Assembly (NCBI RefSeq): GCF_900104515.1 | Contig: NZ_FNJL01000025.1 | Span: 24,247 to 88,246 of the forward strand | Direction of reading: 5' to 3' | Origin: Paracidovorax cattleyae | GTDB taxonomy: Bacteria; Pseudomonadota; Gammaproteobacteria; Burkholderiales; Burkholderiaceae_C | Length of the DNA: 64,000 nt | Shown here: positions 1 through 8,442 of the stretch, in pieces | Numbering within the stretch: position 1 is the stretch's first letter | How the letters are laid out: each line of letters starts with the position of its first letter | The notes under the pieces: generated by a model | Databases searched by the model: none | Seen by the model: only the letters and a program-made list of their open reading frames with translations | Told to the model about the DNA's origin: nothing | Position numbers and translations under genes: made by a program

Positions 1-1
1 C

Positions 2-838
2 ACGCGCATGCCGCAGATCCAGGCCGCGGTGGCCGCGTTCTTCGGCACGGAGCCGTTGAACAACCTGAATCCGGACGAGGTGGTCGCCCTGGGCGCTGCC
101 ATCCAGGCCCACCAGTTGGCCGGCAACGACCCGGCGGGCGACATGCTGCTGCTGGACGTGATCCCGCTGTCGCTGGGCATCGAAACCATGGGAGGGCTCG
201 TGGAGCGCATCATTTCGCGCAACGAGACCATCCCCACCGCCAAGGCCCAGGATTTCACCACCTACAAGGACGGCCAGACGGCCCTGGCCATTCACGTGGT
301 GCAGGGCGAGCGGGACCTGGTCGCGGATTGCCGCAGCCTGGCGCGTTTCGAGCTGCGCGGCATTCCGCCCATGGCGGCAGGAGCGGCACGCATCCGCGTC
401 ACCTTCACGGTGGATGCCGATGGCCTGCTGGGCGTGAGCGCGCGCGAGCAGAGCACGGGCGTGGAGGCGCGGGTGGACGTGAAGCCGTCCTACGGCCTGT
501 CCGACGACCAGATCGCGCGCATGCTGCAGGAAGGCTTCGCCACGGCGGGCGAGGACATGCGTGCCCGTGCGCTGGTCGAGGCCGGGGTGGAAGCGGACCG
601 CATGATCATGGCGACCCGCACCGCCCTGGACGCCGATGGCGACATCCTGCCGCCGGCCGAGCGGCAGGCGATCGATGCGCTCGTGCAGGCGCTCGAAACG
701 CTGCGCGGGCATGACGACGCTGCTGCCATCGACGCCGCCACCCAGGCCCTCGCCAAGGGCACGGAAGCCTTCGCCGCCCTGCGCATGAACCGGGGCATCC
801 AGCAGGCGCTGGCCGGCAAGAGCGTCCAGAGCCTGTGA
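2..838 (+). CDS. hscA: Fe-S protein assembly chaperone HscA, C-terminal part (5' end outside window)
   Basis: This is an Hsp70-family chaperone dedicated to iron-sulfur cluster assembly; with HscB it helps release clusters from the IscU scaffold. The frame is open to the left edge, so the start lies outside the window. The visible part begins in the ATPase domain ([10 protein letters not shown], then [15 protein letters not shown]). It continues into the substrate-binding beta-sandwich ([46 protein letters not shown]) and the helical lid. The linker is VIPLSLGIE, as in HscA/DnaK proteins. The ferredoxin gene fdx follows after 31 bp, the usual isc order, which supports HscA over DnaK. Confidence 0.95.
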   Translation, partial: TRMPQIQAAVAAFFGTEPLNNLNPDEVVALGAAIQAHQLAGNDPAGDMLLLDVIPLSLGIETMGGLVERIISRNETIPTAKAQDFTTYKDGQTALAIHVVQGERDLVADCRSLARFELRGIPPMAAGAARIRVTFTVDADGLLGVSAREQSTGVEARVDVKPSYGLSDDQIARMLQEGFATAGEDMRARALVEAGVEADRMIMATRTALDADGDILPPAERQAIDALVQALETLRGHDDAAAIDAATQALAKGTEAFAALRMNRGIQQALAGKSVQSL

Positions 839-869
839 TACCGCAACATTCTTCAAGCCAGTCCACGCC

Positions 870-1208
870 ATGCCTGTCATCAAGATACTGCCCCATCCCG
901 AATACTGTCCCGCCGGCACGGAGGTGAACGCACCCGCCGGAACGTCGATCTGCGAGGCCCTGCTGGACAATGGGATCAAGATCGAGCATGCCTGCGACAT
1001 GAGCTGTGCCTGCACCACCTGCCACGTGATCGTGCGGCAGGGCTACGAGTCGCTCAACGAAGCCGAGGAAGAGGAAGAGGACCTGCTGGACCGCTCCTGG
1101 GGCCTGGAGCCGCAGTCGCGGCTTTCGTGCCAGGCCATCCTGGCGCAGAAGGACGTCACGGTGGAGATCCCGAAGTACACCATCAACCATGCCAAGGAGA
1201 ACCACTGA
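870..1208 (+). CDS. fdx: ISC-system [2Fe-2S] ferredoxin
   Basis: This 112-residue adrenodoxin-type [2Fe-2S] ferredoxin supplies electrons during Fe-S cluster assembly on IscU. The four cluster ligands are visible as C42, C48 and C51 (in ACDMSCACTTCH) and C87 (LSCQ). The acidic stretch EEEEEDLLDRSWGLE between them is typical of Fdx proteins that bind the cysteine desulfurase. It lies 31 bp after hscA and is presumably co-transcribed with it. Length and motifs match the family. Confidence 0.95.
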   Translation: MPVIKILPHPEYCPAGTEVNAPAGTSICEALLDNGIKIEHACDMSCACTTCHVIVRQGYESLNEAEEEEEDLLDRSWGLEPQSRLSCQAILAQKDVTVEIPKYTINHAKENH

Positions 1209-1266
1209 TGCAGGCCCATGTCGAATCCCGCACCGTCGGCGCCGCGGTAACCGCTGGAGCCCCGGC

Positions 1267-1998
1267 ATGACGCGGCAGATCGTTCTCGATACCGAAACCA
1301 CCGGCCTGTCGGCCGAGGGGGGCGATCGCATCATCGAACTGGGCTGCGTGGAATTGCTGAACCGCAAGCTCACGGGCAACAACCTGCACCTGTACTTCAA
1401 CCCGGAGCGCGACAGCCACGAGGACGCGCTGAAGGTGCACGGCATCAGCAACGAATTCCTCAAGGACAAGCCCAAGTTCGCGGAAGTGGTGGACGAGATC
1501 CTGGAGTACCTCCAGGGCGCGGAAATCATCATCCACAACGCGGCCTTCGACGTGGGCTTCCTGAACAAGGAACTGGAACTGACGGGTCGTCCGGCGTTCA
1601 CCAGCTACGTCGAGAGCGTGACGGACACGCTGGTGATGGCCAAGGAGATGTACCCGGGCAAGCGCAACTCGCTGGACGCGCTGTGCGACCGGCTCGGCGT
1701 GGACAACTCCGGCCGCACGCTGCACGGGGCGCTGCTGGATGCGGAACTGCTGGCCGATGTCTATATCAACCTGACGCGCGGCCAGGATGCGCTGCTCATC
1801 GCCGACGACGCGCAGGAGGGCGACGAGACTGCCATGCGCCTCGCGCCCGTGGATCTTTCGGCCTTCACGCTGCCGCTGCTCCTTGCCAGCGCGCAGGAAC
1901 TGGCGGCGCATGACGAAGTGCTGGCCCAGATCGACAAGGCCAGCGGCGGCAAAACTATTTGGAAAATTTCCTCGGACAGCCAAAAAGCTATGCCATAA
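1267..1998 (+). CDS. dnaQ: DNA polymerase III epsilon subunit (3'-5' proofreading exonuclease)
   Basis: This 243-residue DEDDh exonuclease proofreads for DNA polymerase III. Exo I is DTETTG near residue 8, Exo II is HNAAFDVGFLNKEL, and Exo III is HGALLDAELLADVY, which holds the catalytic His and Asp. The ATG at 1267 is chosen because the protein then begins MTRQIVLDTETTG as in homologues; the longer open frame from 1189 adds only Arg-rich shadow sequence. It lies 58 bp after fdx. The C-terminal tail presumably binds the alpha subunit. A promoter for the following tRNA genes appears to overlap its 3' end. Confidence 0.95.
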   Translation: MTRQIVLDTETTGLSAEGGDRIIELGCVELLNRKLTGNNLHLYFNPERDSHEDALKVHGISNEFLKDKPKFAEVVDEILEYLQGAEIIIHNAAFDVGFLNKELELTGRPAFTSYVESVTDTLVMAKEMYPGKRNSLDALCDRLGVDNSGRTLHGALLDAELLADVYINLTRGQDALLIADDAQEGDETAMRLAPVDLSAFTLPLLLASAQELAAHDEVLAQIDKASGGKTIWKISSDSQKAMP

Positions 1999-1999
1999 T
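1973..1999 (+). promoter_or_regulatory. Putative sigma-70 promoter for the tRNA-Val pair
   Basis: A CATAAT box (1994-1999) lies 15 bp downstream of CGGACA (1973-1978), giving a start site about 20 bp before the first tRNA. The spacing is short and the -35 match is 4 of 6, so this is tentative. It would lie inside the last codons of dnaQ. Confidence 0.35.
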
Positions 2000-2026
2000 C
2001 ATGGGCTGCCGCAACAACGGCAATTG

Positions 2027-2101
2027 GGGTGATTAGCTCAGCGGTAGAGCACTGCCTTCACACGGCAGGGGTCACATGTTCGATCCATGTATCACCCACC
2101 A
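2027..2101 (+). tRNA. tRNA-Val (anticodon CAC), copy 1
   Basis: The cloverleaf is clear: acceptor arm GGGTGAT pairs with ATCACCC, the D arm is GCTC/GAGC, and the anticodon stem CTGCC/GGCAG encloses the loop TTCACAC with anticodon CAC, which reads GUG. A TTCGATC-type T loop follows, and the 3' CCA is encoded. It is identical to the copy 119 bp downstream. Confidence 0.95.
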
Positions 2102-2145
2102 GTTTCCATCCGGATGGACTGCCTCGCTGGCGGTTCTTCCGGAAC

Positions 2146-2220
2146 GGGTGATTAGCTCAGCGGTAGAGCACTGCCTTCACACGGCAGGGGTCACATGTTC
2201 GATCCATGTATCACCCACCA
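2146..2220 (+). tRNA. tRNA-Val (anticodon CAC), copy 2
   Basis: This is a second copy identical over all 75 bases to the gene at 2027-2101, with the same CAC anticodon and encoded CCA. Only 44 bp separate the two copies, so they are probably cut from one transcript. A rho-independent terminator follows at 2227. Confidence 0.95.
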
Positions 2221-2226
2221 TTCCAG

Positions 2227-2259
2227 ACCCCCTGCAGGCCTTGCCTCCAGGGGGTTTTG
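2227..2259 (+). terminator. Rho-independent terminator after the tRNA-Val pair
   Basis: An 8-bp perfect stem (ACCCCCTG with CAGGGGGT) closes a 13-base loop and is followed by a T run, 6 bp after the second tRNA. Confidence 0.8.
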
Positions 2260-2362
2260 TTCATGGTGCGCGCCTCGCCGACAGGCGCGGTCCCTGGAGC
2301 AGTGGTGCTCGCGGGCTCCTCGGCCACAATCCGGCTTTCTTCCTGCTACGAGCAAGCCTGCC

Positions 2363-3430
2363 GTGATCGTCTACCACAACCCCTCGCACCGTCTCCACGC
2401 CCCGGTCCATGAGTTCTTCCGGGGCGAGCGTGTTGCCTGCTTCGAAAAGCCCGACCGCGCCGATTACGTGGAAGCCCGGCTGCGCCAGCAGGGTTATGCG
2501 CTGCGTGCTCCGGACACCGACAGCCAGGCCGTCCTGGCGCGTGTGCATGCGCCGCGGTACCTGCGCTTCCTGCAGGACGCGTGGCCGCAGTGGCTGTCGC
2601 TGGATGCGCGCAATGCCGGCGTGCAACCGTTCCCGTCCGTCTGGCCGGTGCGCACGCTGCGCGACGATGTCGAGCCCGAGAATTTCGTCGCGCGGCTGGG
2701 CCTGTATTCCATGGACAACGGCTCGCCCCTGTCCGAAGGCACCTGGGCTGCCGCCAAGGCAGGCGCGGATGCGGCCGCGAGCGCAGCGGCCGCGGTGGCG
2801 GCGGGGGCGCGCGCCGCATTCTGCTGCACCCGTCCGCCCGGCCACCATGCCGGGCCCGACTTCATGGGGGGATACTGCTTCCTCAACAACGCAGCCGTGG
2901 CGGCCCAGTGGCTGCTCGATGCCGGCACCGCCCACCGCGTGGCCGTGCTGGATGTGGACTACCACCATGGCAACGGGACCCAAAGCATCTTCTACGAGCG
3001 CTCCGACGTGATGTGCATCAGCATCCACGGGGATCCGCGCACCGAATATCCGTTCTACCTGGGGCATGCCGACGAAACCGGCTCCGGGCCTGGCGCAGGC
3101 TTCAACTTCAACCTTCCACTGCCGGCCGGAACCGCCTTTCCCGACTGGCTCGGCGCACTCGACCGGGCCTGTGCGCGCGTCGCTGAATGCGGTGCGCAGG
3201 CGCTGGTTGTGCCACTGGGCCTCGACACGTTCGAGGGCGATCCGATCTCGCGCTTTACGCTGTCGTCGCCGGATTTCATCGAGGTGGGCGCCAGGCTGGC
3301 AGGCCTGGGATTGCCGACGGTCTTCGTGCTCGAAGGCGGGTATGCGGCCGCGGAACTGGGCGTGAACGCGGTCAACGTGCTCCAGGGCTTCGAGCGCGTG
3401 GCGGACGGCGCCCAGGGAGTGCGGCCATGA
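2363..3430 (+). CDS. Histone deacetylase-like / acetylpolyamine amidohydrolase family protein
   Basis: This is a 355-residue member of the arginase/deacetylase fold superfamily: zinc hydrolases that remove acetyl groups from lysine, polyamines or small amides. Family motifs are [20 protein letters not shown] (general-base His pair), [13 protein letters not shown] (zinc-binding Asp and His), and [15 protein letters not shown], with LEGGYA near the C-terminus. The start is a GTG at 2363, giving [12 protein letters not shown]; upstream in-frame sequence runs back through tRNA-Val and cannot be coding. The stop overlaps the next gene in ATGA, so the two are translationally coupled. In bacteria such proteins usually act on acetylpolyamines or other acetyl-amides; the substrate here is unknown. 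Confidence 0.85.
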   Translation: MIVYHNPSHRLHAPVHEFFRGERVACFEKPDRADYVEARLRQQGYALRAPDTDSQAVLARVHAPRYLRFLQDAWPQWLSLDARNAGVQPFPSVWPVRTLRDDVEPENFVARLGLYSMDNGSPLSEGTWAAAKAGADAAASAAAAVAAGARAAFCCTRPPGHHAGPDFMGGYCFLNNAAVAAQWLLDAGTAHRVAVLDVDYHHGNGTQSIFYERSDVMCISIHGDPRTEYPFYLGHADETGSGPGAGFNFNLPLPAGTAFPDWLGALDRACARVAECGAQALVVPLGLDTFEGDPISRFTLSSPDFIEVGARLAGLGLPTVFVLEGGYAAAELGVNAVNVLQGFERVADGAQGVRP

Positions 3431-4530
3431 GCGACACGATCGAATGCGTCGTGATCGGGGCGGGCGTGGTGGGTCTCGCGGTGGCCCGGGCGCTGGCGAT
3501 GGAAGGGCGGGAAGTGCTCGTGCTGGAGGCCGCGTCGGCCATCGGCACCGGCACGAGCTCCCGCAACAGCGAGGTCATCCATGCGGGCATCTACTATCCG
3601 CAGGGCTCGCTCAAGGCACGGCTGTGCGTGCGGGGCAGGGAGCTTATGTATACATACTGCGCGCAGCGCGGAGTGCCCCATCGCCGGAGCGGCAAGCTCA
3701 TCGTCGCCACGTCGCCCTCGCAACTCCCGTCGCTGGACGGAATCGCGGCGCGCGCTGGGGCCAACGGTGTGTCCGATCTGCAGCGCCTCGGCCGCGATGA
3801 GGCCGTGGCGCTCGAGCCGGCCCTCGAATGCGCCGGAGCGTTGCTGTCGCCGAGCACGGGCATCGTGGACAGCCATGCGCTCATGCTGGCGCTCCAGGGC
3901 GACCTGGAGCACGCCGGAGGCATCGTCGCGCTCAATGCCGCATTCGCCGCGGCGCAATGCGGGCCGGACGGCATCCTGCTGGAGGCTGCAGACGGCACGC
4001 AACTGCAGGCCCGCTGCGTCGTGAATGCGGCCGGACTGCATGCTCCGGAGGTCGCACGCCGTTTCGCGGGCATGCCGCATGCAATGGTGCCCCTGGCCCA
4101 TTACGCCAAGGGAAGCTATTTCTCGCTCTCCGGCCGGGCACCGTTTTCTCGGCTGGTCTATCCCGTGCCGGAACCTGCGGGCCTCGGAGTGCACCTGACC
4201 CTCGACCTGGGAGGGCAGGCGAGGTTCGGTCCGGACGTGGAATGGGTCTCGGACAGCGACGATCTGGCGGTGGATCCTGCCCGGGGTGAAGCGTTCTATG
4301 CGGAGGTGCGGAAATACTGGCCTGGCCTGCGGGATGGGGCGCTCCAGCCCGCCTACGCGGGCATGCGTCCCAAAGTCCACGGGCCGCATGAGCCGGCGGC
4401 GGACTTCCTCATCCAGGGACCCGCGGTGCATGGCGTGCCCGGGCTGGTGCACCTGTTCGGAATCGAATCGCCCGGGCTCACCAGCTGCCTTGCGATAGCG
4501 GAATACGTCACGGCCGCTGCGCGTGGCTGA
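3427..4530 (+). CDS. FAD-dependent oxidoreductase, LhgO (L-2-hydroxyglutarate oxidase)-like
   Basis: This 367-residue DAO-family flavoprotein has an N-terminal Rossmann motif [17 protein letters not shown] and the segment [15 protein letters not shown], characteristic of L-2-hydroxyglutarate dehydrogenases/oxidases. The second FAD contact is [28 protein letters not shown] and RFGPDVEW are also typical of that subfamily. It starts inside the stop codon of the deacetylase-like gene (ATGA). By family it would oxidise a 2-hydroxy acid and pass electrons to the quinone pool, but L-2-hydroxyglutarate as substrate is only an inference. Confidence 0.8.
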   Translation: MSDTIECVVIGAGVVGLAVARALAMEGREVLVLEAASAIGTGTSSRNSEVIHAGIYYPQGSLKARLCVRGRELMYTYCAQRGVPHRRSGKLIVATSPSQLPSLDGIAARAGANGVSDLQRLGRDEAVALEPALECAGALLSPSTGIVDSHALMLALQGDLEHAGGIVALNAAFAAAQCGPDGILLEAADGTQLQARCVVNAAGLHAPEVARRFAGMPHAMVPLAHYAKGSYFSLSGRAPFSRLVYPVPEPAGLGVHLTLDLGGQARFGPDVEWVSDSDDLAVDPARGEAFYAEVRKYWPGLRDGALQPAYAGMRPKVHGPHEPAADFLIQGPAVHGVPGLVHLFGIESPGLTSCLAIAEYVTAAARG

Positions 4531-4648
4531 TCGCTCTGCCGCGGGCGGCGGCTTCGTGCTTCATGGGGGCCGGTAATATGGGACATCCGCCTACAGCCGA
4601 CCTGGGAGGGGCGGATTACCTTTGGGTTCTGCTATGAAAGGCTTGTTT

Positions 4649-4957
4649 ATGACCTCTGCATCCGAAACCTTCTCCAATGCACAACAAGAACTGGAAAAGC
4701 TCGTCACCGATCTGCGCGGCCTGCTGTCCAACAAGGACCTGGACAGCGTTCCGGAAATCCGCCAGTTGCGCCGCCGGCTGGACGATGGCGTGAACACGGT
4801 GCGTGATTCTGCGGTCCGTGCGGCGCAGGAGGCCGCCAGCCAGGCGAAGGAAGCAGCCCGCGTGGCAGACCGCTACGCGCACGACGAGCCGTGGCGCGTT
4901 GCCACCGCCGCGCTGGCTGCAGGTGCCCTGGTCGGCTTCCTGCTCGCCCGGCGTTGA
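4649..4957 (+). CDS. DUF883 family (YqjD/ElaB-like) membrane-anchored protein
   Basis: This 102-residue protein has a long amphipathic, charged helix (FSNAQQELEKLVTDLRGLL, then KEAARVADRYAHDEPW) and one C-terminal membrane segment ending GALVGFLLARR. That is the arrangement of YqjD/ElaB proteins, which tether to the inner membrane and, in E. coli, associate with ribosomes in stationary phase. The ATG at 4649 is chosen because AAAGG lies six bases upstream; an ATG at 4634 is also in frame. It heads a three-gene operon resembling yqjD-yqjE-yqjK. Confidence 0.85.
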   Translation: MTSASETFSNAQQELEKLVTDLRGLLSNKDLDSVPEIRQLRRRLDDGVNTVRDSAVRAAQEAASQAKEAARVADRYAHDEPWRVATAALAAGALVGFLLARR

Positions 4958-5048
4958 GCAGAGCCGGCGCCCGCCACGCCGGGCGTTGCCGTCTCCCCCG
5001 GCTGGGCGCATGCAGTGCCTGGCCTGTTCACTCCATTGAAAGGTCCTC

Positions 5049-5444
5049 ATGAATTGGTTGGCGCTGCTGGGATTGGAAGGGTGGGTTGCGCGCATACGCG
5101 CAGCCACCATTGAAGGTGCCATCGCCGCCGAGGATCGTTGGGATCTGGCCCGCCTGGAATGGGCCGAGGAAAAGCGCCGGCTGGCATGGATCGTGGTGCT
5201 TGTTGTGGCCGCTGCCGGCCTCACCGTGATCGCTCTCATCCTGCTGTCCCTGGCCATCATGGTGCATTTCTGGGATTCGCCCGATCGCGCCATGGTCGCC
5301 TGGATCGTGGCCGGCACCTGGCTGGCGCTGTGGGCGGTCACGCTGGTCAGCCTCGTGGCCACCGCCAGGCAGGCCGGCAACGCTTTCGCGCTCACGCGCC
5401 GCGAGCTGCGCGAAGACTGGCGGCAGATCAAGGAAAGGCTGTAA
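5049..5444 (+). CDS. YqjE-like (phage holin family) membrane protein
   Basis: This 131-residue protein has two membrane segments (about 45-67, VLVVAAAGLTVIALILLSLA, and about 80-103) and charged termini, as in the YqjE / holin superfamily III proteins. An AAAGG ribosome site precedes the ATG. It follows the YqjD-like gene and is separated by 4 bp from the YqjK-like gene. The family is usually linked to envelope or osmotic stress; the exact role is unknown. Confidence 0.8.
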   Translation: MNWLALLGLEGWVARIRAATIEGAIAAEDRWDLARLEWAEEKRRLAWIVVLVVAAAGLTVIALILLSLAIMVHFWDSPDRAMVAWIVAGTWLALWAVTLVSLVATARQAGNAFALTRRELREDWRQIKERL

Positions 5445-5448
5445 TCCG

Positions 5449-5808
5449 ATGTCCGCACCGCAAGCTTCCACGGCCGCCGAGACCGACTTCCGGCCCGCGC
5501 TCGGCGACCTGCACGCCACCCCCGAACAACGCAAGATCCTCGAGCGCATCGCGCTGCAGCGCGAGCGCCTGCACAGTCGCCGCATCGCGCAGCGGCAGGC
5601 TGCCGACCTGCGTGCCCAGCAGGGTGCGGAAGGCGCCCCGCGCCCGCTGGATCCGGATGCCCCCCTGCTCGAGCGGGTGGTGTGGTTTGCACGGCATCAC
5701 CCTATCGTGGTGGTGGCTGCTGCCGGAGCTGCGGCTGCCGTTGGCCCATCGCGGATCATCCGCTGGGCTGGCGTGGTGATGCCGATCATCATGAAAATGA
5801 AGCGCTGA
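5449..5808 (+). CDS. YqjK-like hypothetical protein
   Basis: This 119-residue protein is rich in Arg and Gln in its first half (ERIALQRERLHSRRIAQRQA), then has a hydrophobic C-terminal segment (HPIVVVAAAGAAAAVG) and a basic tail. Its position directly after the YqjD- and YqjE-like genes and this layout suggest a YqjK-type partner. Sequence similarity in this family is low, so the name rests mainly on context. Confidence 0.65.
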   Translation: MSAPQASTAAETDFRPALGDLHATPEQRKILERIALQRERLHSRRIAQRQAADLRAQQGAEGAPRPLDPDAPLLERVVWFARHHPIVVVAAAGAAAAVGPSRIIRWAGVVMPIIMKMKR

Positions 5809-5893
5809 ACGGCCTTGCCAGGCATCCGCGCGGGCGGTTTGCCAGAGGGGCGGGAGTTGCCCGCAGAACCCTTCGGATGGCTCTCCGATGCGC

Positions 5894-6973
5894 TCAGGCC
5901 GCCCGGGGCAGGGCGCGCAGCGCCTTGGCGACCTGGGTTACCAAGGCCGGGCCTCGGTAGATCAATCCGGTATAGATCTGCACCACGTCGGCACCTGCGC
6001 GAATCTTCTCGACCGCGTCCTCTGCGCTGAGGATGCCGCCGACCCCGATGATGGGAAAGTCCTTGCCCAGGGCATGCCGCAACTGCCGGACAACGCGGTT
6101 GCTGGCTTCCCGGACGGGCGCGCCGCTGAGGCCCCCGGTTTCCTCCGCGTGGCGCAGGCCTTGCACCGCATCGCGCGAGATGGTGGTGTTGGTGGCGATG
6201 ACGCCGTCCATGCCGTGGCGCCGCAGGGTGGATGCGATGACGGTGACCTGCTCCTCCGCCAGGTCGGGCGCGATCTTCACGAAGATGGGCACACGGCGCG
6301 GCTTCCCCGTGGCCTGTTCATGCTGCCGGGCCAGGGATTCCCGCCGCTCGGCGATGGCCCCCAGCAGTCCGTCGAGTGCTTCGTCGCTTTGCAGGGCGCG
6401 CAGGTTCTGTGTATTGGGGGAGCTGATGTTGACCGTGACATAGTCGGCATGCGGATACACGCCTTCCAGGCAGAGCAGATAGTCGCTTGTGGCCTGCTCG
6501 ATCGGCGTGGTGGCGTTCTTGCCGATGTTGAGACCCAGGAGCATCGGGCGCGTGCCTGGACGGGTGTGGTGGTTCGACTGCCGCACGTTGTGCAGGAAGG
6601 CGTCCAGGCCTTCGTTGTTGAAGCCGAGGCGGTTGATGAGGGCGTTGGCTTCGGGCAGCCGGAACATGCGCGGCTTGGGGTTGCCGGGCTGTGCGCGCGG
6701 GGTGACGGTGCCCACTTCGACGAATCCGAATCCCATGGCGCCGAGTGCGTCGATGCAGCGCGCGTTCTTGTCCAGGCCCGCGGCCAGGCCCACGCGGTTG
6801 GGGAAGGTGAGGCCCGCGAGCTGGACTGGATCGGAGACCTGCTCGCCGCTCCATGCCCACTGCAGCGGCGTACGCTGGCCGCGCGCCAGCATGTCCATGG
6901 TGAGCTCGTGGGCGGCTTCGGCATCCATGCCGAAGAGGAAGGGGCGGGTGAGGGCGTAGGGGATCAGGGACAT
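5894..6973 (-). CDS. pyrD: Dihydroorotate dehydrogenase (quinone), class 2
   Basis: This 359-residue class 2 enzyme oxidises dihydroorotate to orotate, passing electrons via FMN to quinone at the inner membrane, in pyrimidine synthesis. The N-terminal amphipathic extension typical of class 2 is present ([19 protein letters not shown]). Other motifs are [25 protein letters not shown] with the catalytic-base serine, TNTTISRD, and the FMN phosphate site [15 protein letters not shown]. The ATG at 6973 matches the class 2 N-terminus. The gene is divergent from rpiA, whose start is only 34 bp away. Confidence 0.96.
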   Translation of the reverse strand: MSLIPYALTRPFLFGMDAEAAHELTMDMLARGQRTPLQWAWSGEQVSDPVQLAGLTFPNRVGLAAGLDKNARCIDALGAMGFGFVEVGTVTPRAQPGNPKPRMFRLPEANALINRLGFNNEGLDAFLHNVRQSNHHTRPGTRPMLLGLNIGKNATTPIEQATSDYLLCLEGVYPHADYVTVNISSPNTQNLRALQSDEALDGLLGAIAERRESLARQHEQATGKPRRVPIFVKIAPDLAEEQVTVIASTLRRHGMDGVIATNTTISRDAVQGLRHAEETGGLSGAPVREASNRVVRQLRHALGKDFPIIGVGGILSAEDAVEKIRAGADVVQIYTGLIYRGPALVTQVAKALRALPRAA

Positions 6974-7007
6974 GGGGATAATTCGGGCTTCACTCCCATT
7001 CTCCCCC

Positions 7008-7700
7008 ATGACCACTCCTGCATCCCTTTCCCAAGATGAACTCAAAGCCCTGGTGGGCCAGGCCGCGCTGAAGTACGTGGTACCCGGCGACATCGTCGGC
7101 GTCGGTACCGGCTCGACGGTGAACCAGTTCATCCAGGCGCTGGGTTCGATGAAGGACGCCATCCGGGGCGCGGTGTCGAGCTCCGAGGCCAGCACGCAAC
7201 GGCTGCGTGCGCTGGGCATTCAGGTCTTCGACGCCAACGAGGTCGAATCCCTGTCGGTCTATATCGATGGCGCGGACGAGATCGATCCGCGCGGCCACAT
7301 GGTCAAGGGCGGCGGCGCCGCGCTGACCCGCGAAAAGATCGTCGCGGCCCTGGCGCGGCAGTTCGTGTGCATCGCCGATGCGTCCAAGCTGGTGGAGACC
7401 CTGGGCCGGTTTCCGCTTCCGGTGGAAGTGATTCCCATGGCGGCGCAGCAGATCGCGCGTCGGTTCGCCGGGCGGGGGGGACAGGCTTTACTGCGCCGTG
7501 TGGCGAACGGCCAGCCGCTGGTCACCGACAACCAGCAGCACATCCTCGACGTGACGGGGCTGTCGATCCAGGATCCGCTGGCCTTCGAGTCGGAAGTCAG
7601 CCAGTGGCCCGGAGTGGTGACCGTGGGCGTCTTCGCCCACCAGAAGGCCGACGTGGCGCTGATCGGAGCGCCTGAGGGCGTCCGGACCCTCACTTACTGA
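7008..7700 (+). CDS. rpiA: Ribose-5-phosphate isomerase A
   Basis: This 230-residue enzyme interconverts ribose 5-phosphate and ribulose 5-phosphate in the pentose phosphate pathway. Motifs are [16 protein letters not shown] (phosphate loop), [34 protein letters not shown] (active-site Asp and Lys), and ALTREKIVA. The ATG at 7008 gives [17 protein letters not shown]; upstream in-frame codons would run into the pyrD start. Length is normal for RpiA. The divergent promoters for pyrD and rpiA must share a very small space or lie inside the opposite gene. Confidence 0.96.
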   Translation: MTTPASLSQDELKALVGQAALKYVVPGDIVGVGTGSTVNQFIQALGSMKDAIRGAVSSSEASTQRLRALGIQVFDANEVESLSVYIDGADEIDPRGHMVKGGGAALTREKIVAALARQFVCIADASKLVETLGRFPLPVEVIPMAAQQIARRFAGRGGQALLRRVANGQPLVTDNQQHILDVTGLSIQDPLAFESEVSQWPGVVTVGVFAHQKADVALIGAPEGVRTLTY

Positions 7701-7760
7701 GGAGGCAGCCGGCACGCTCGGCCTACGGCGGTTGCGTGCCGCCAGCGATGCGCGCCAGAA

Positions 7761-8402
7761 CTAGAACTGGATGCCGGCCGGGTTCGCGGGAGAAGGCGTG
7801 GGCGGCGCAGCTGGCCGCTGCACCGGAGCGGGCGCCGCCGCAGGCGGTGCTGCGGGGGCTGGCGTGGCGGGTTTGGCGGTGACCAGGGGCGCTGCAGGCG
7901 GACGCCGGTAGTTCGGTGGCAGCTGCGATTGCCTGGGGTACCCCGCGGCATCGAGGTACTGAGTCCATTCCGTGTCCGAGAAGCCGCTCAGCTGCTGCGA
8001 CCCGATCGTGGCGGAGGGCAGGCTGGTGGCGCCGCTCAGGCGCTGCAGGGCCTCGGCGTCCTCATTGGTATTCACGGTGCGCTCGGTGAAGGGCACGCCG
8101 CGGCCCGCCAGCAGGTTGCGTGCACTGGTGCAGGGCGCGCAGTCATTGCCGGTGTAGAGCGTGACGGGAAAGCGGGAAGCGACCTGCTGCAATTCATAGG
8201 GCAGGCCGCCGGAGGGGTTTCCGGCAGGCCTGCCATTCACTGTCGCCGGCCCCGTCTGCGCATCCGGCGCCCGGTCGGAGAACGTCACCTTGCCGTCCGG
8301 GCCGACGATGCGGTAGACGTTCTGGGCAGACGCGGGCAGGGCGGCAGCCGCGCTGGCCAGGCACAGCGCAGCCAGGCGGGCTGCGGGGGGCAGGGATGGC
8401 AT
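7761..8402 (-). CDS. DUF4124 domain protein with glutaredoxin-like domain and proline-rich tail (exported)
   Basis: This 213-residue protein has a signal peptide (LAALCLASAAAALPASAQ) and a short DUF4124 segment (NVYRIVGPDGKVTFSDRAP). A glutaredoxin-like fold follows with the redox motif CAPCTSARNLLAGRGVPF and a TSLPSATIG cis-proline region. The C-terminus is Pro/Ala-rich and probably disordered. Export plus CxxC suggests a periplasmic thiol-redox role; the partner is unknown. It is 40 bp downstream of prlC on the same strand. Confidence 0.8.
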   Translation of the reverse strand: MPSLPPAARLAALCLASAAAALPASAQNVYRIVGPDGKVTFSDRAPDAQTGPATVNGRPAGNPSGGLPYELQQVASRFPVTLYTGNDCAPCTSARNLLAGRGVPFTERTVNTNEDAEALQRLSGATSLPSATIGSQQLSGFSDTEWTQYLDAAGYPRQSQLPPNYRRPPAAPLVTAKPATPAPAAPPAAAPAPVQRPAAPPTPSPANPAGIQF

Positions 8403-8442
8403 GGGAACGTGTCTCCTTGGGGCGCAGACGTTGTGGGGGGCG

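Noticed and set aside
2195..2362. Longer N-terminus for the deacetylase-like protein
   Set aside because: It would translate through tRNA-Val and its terminator; the conserved protein begins at the GTG at 2363.
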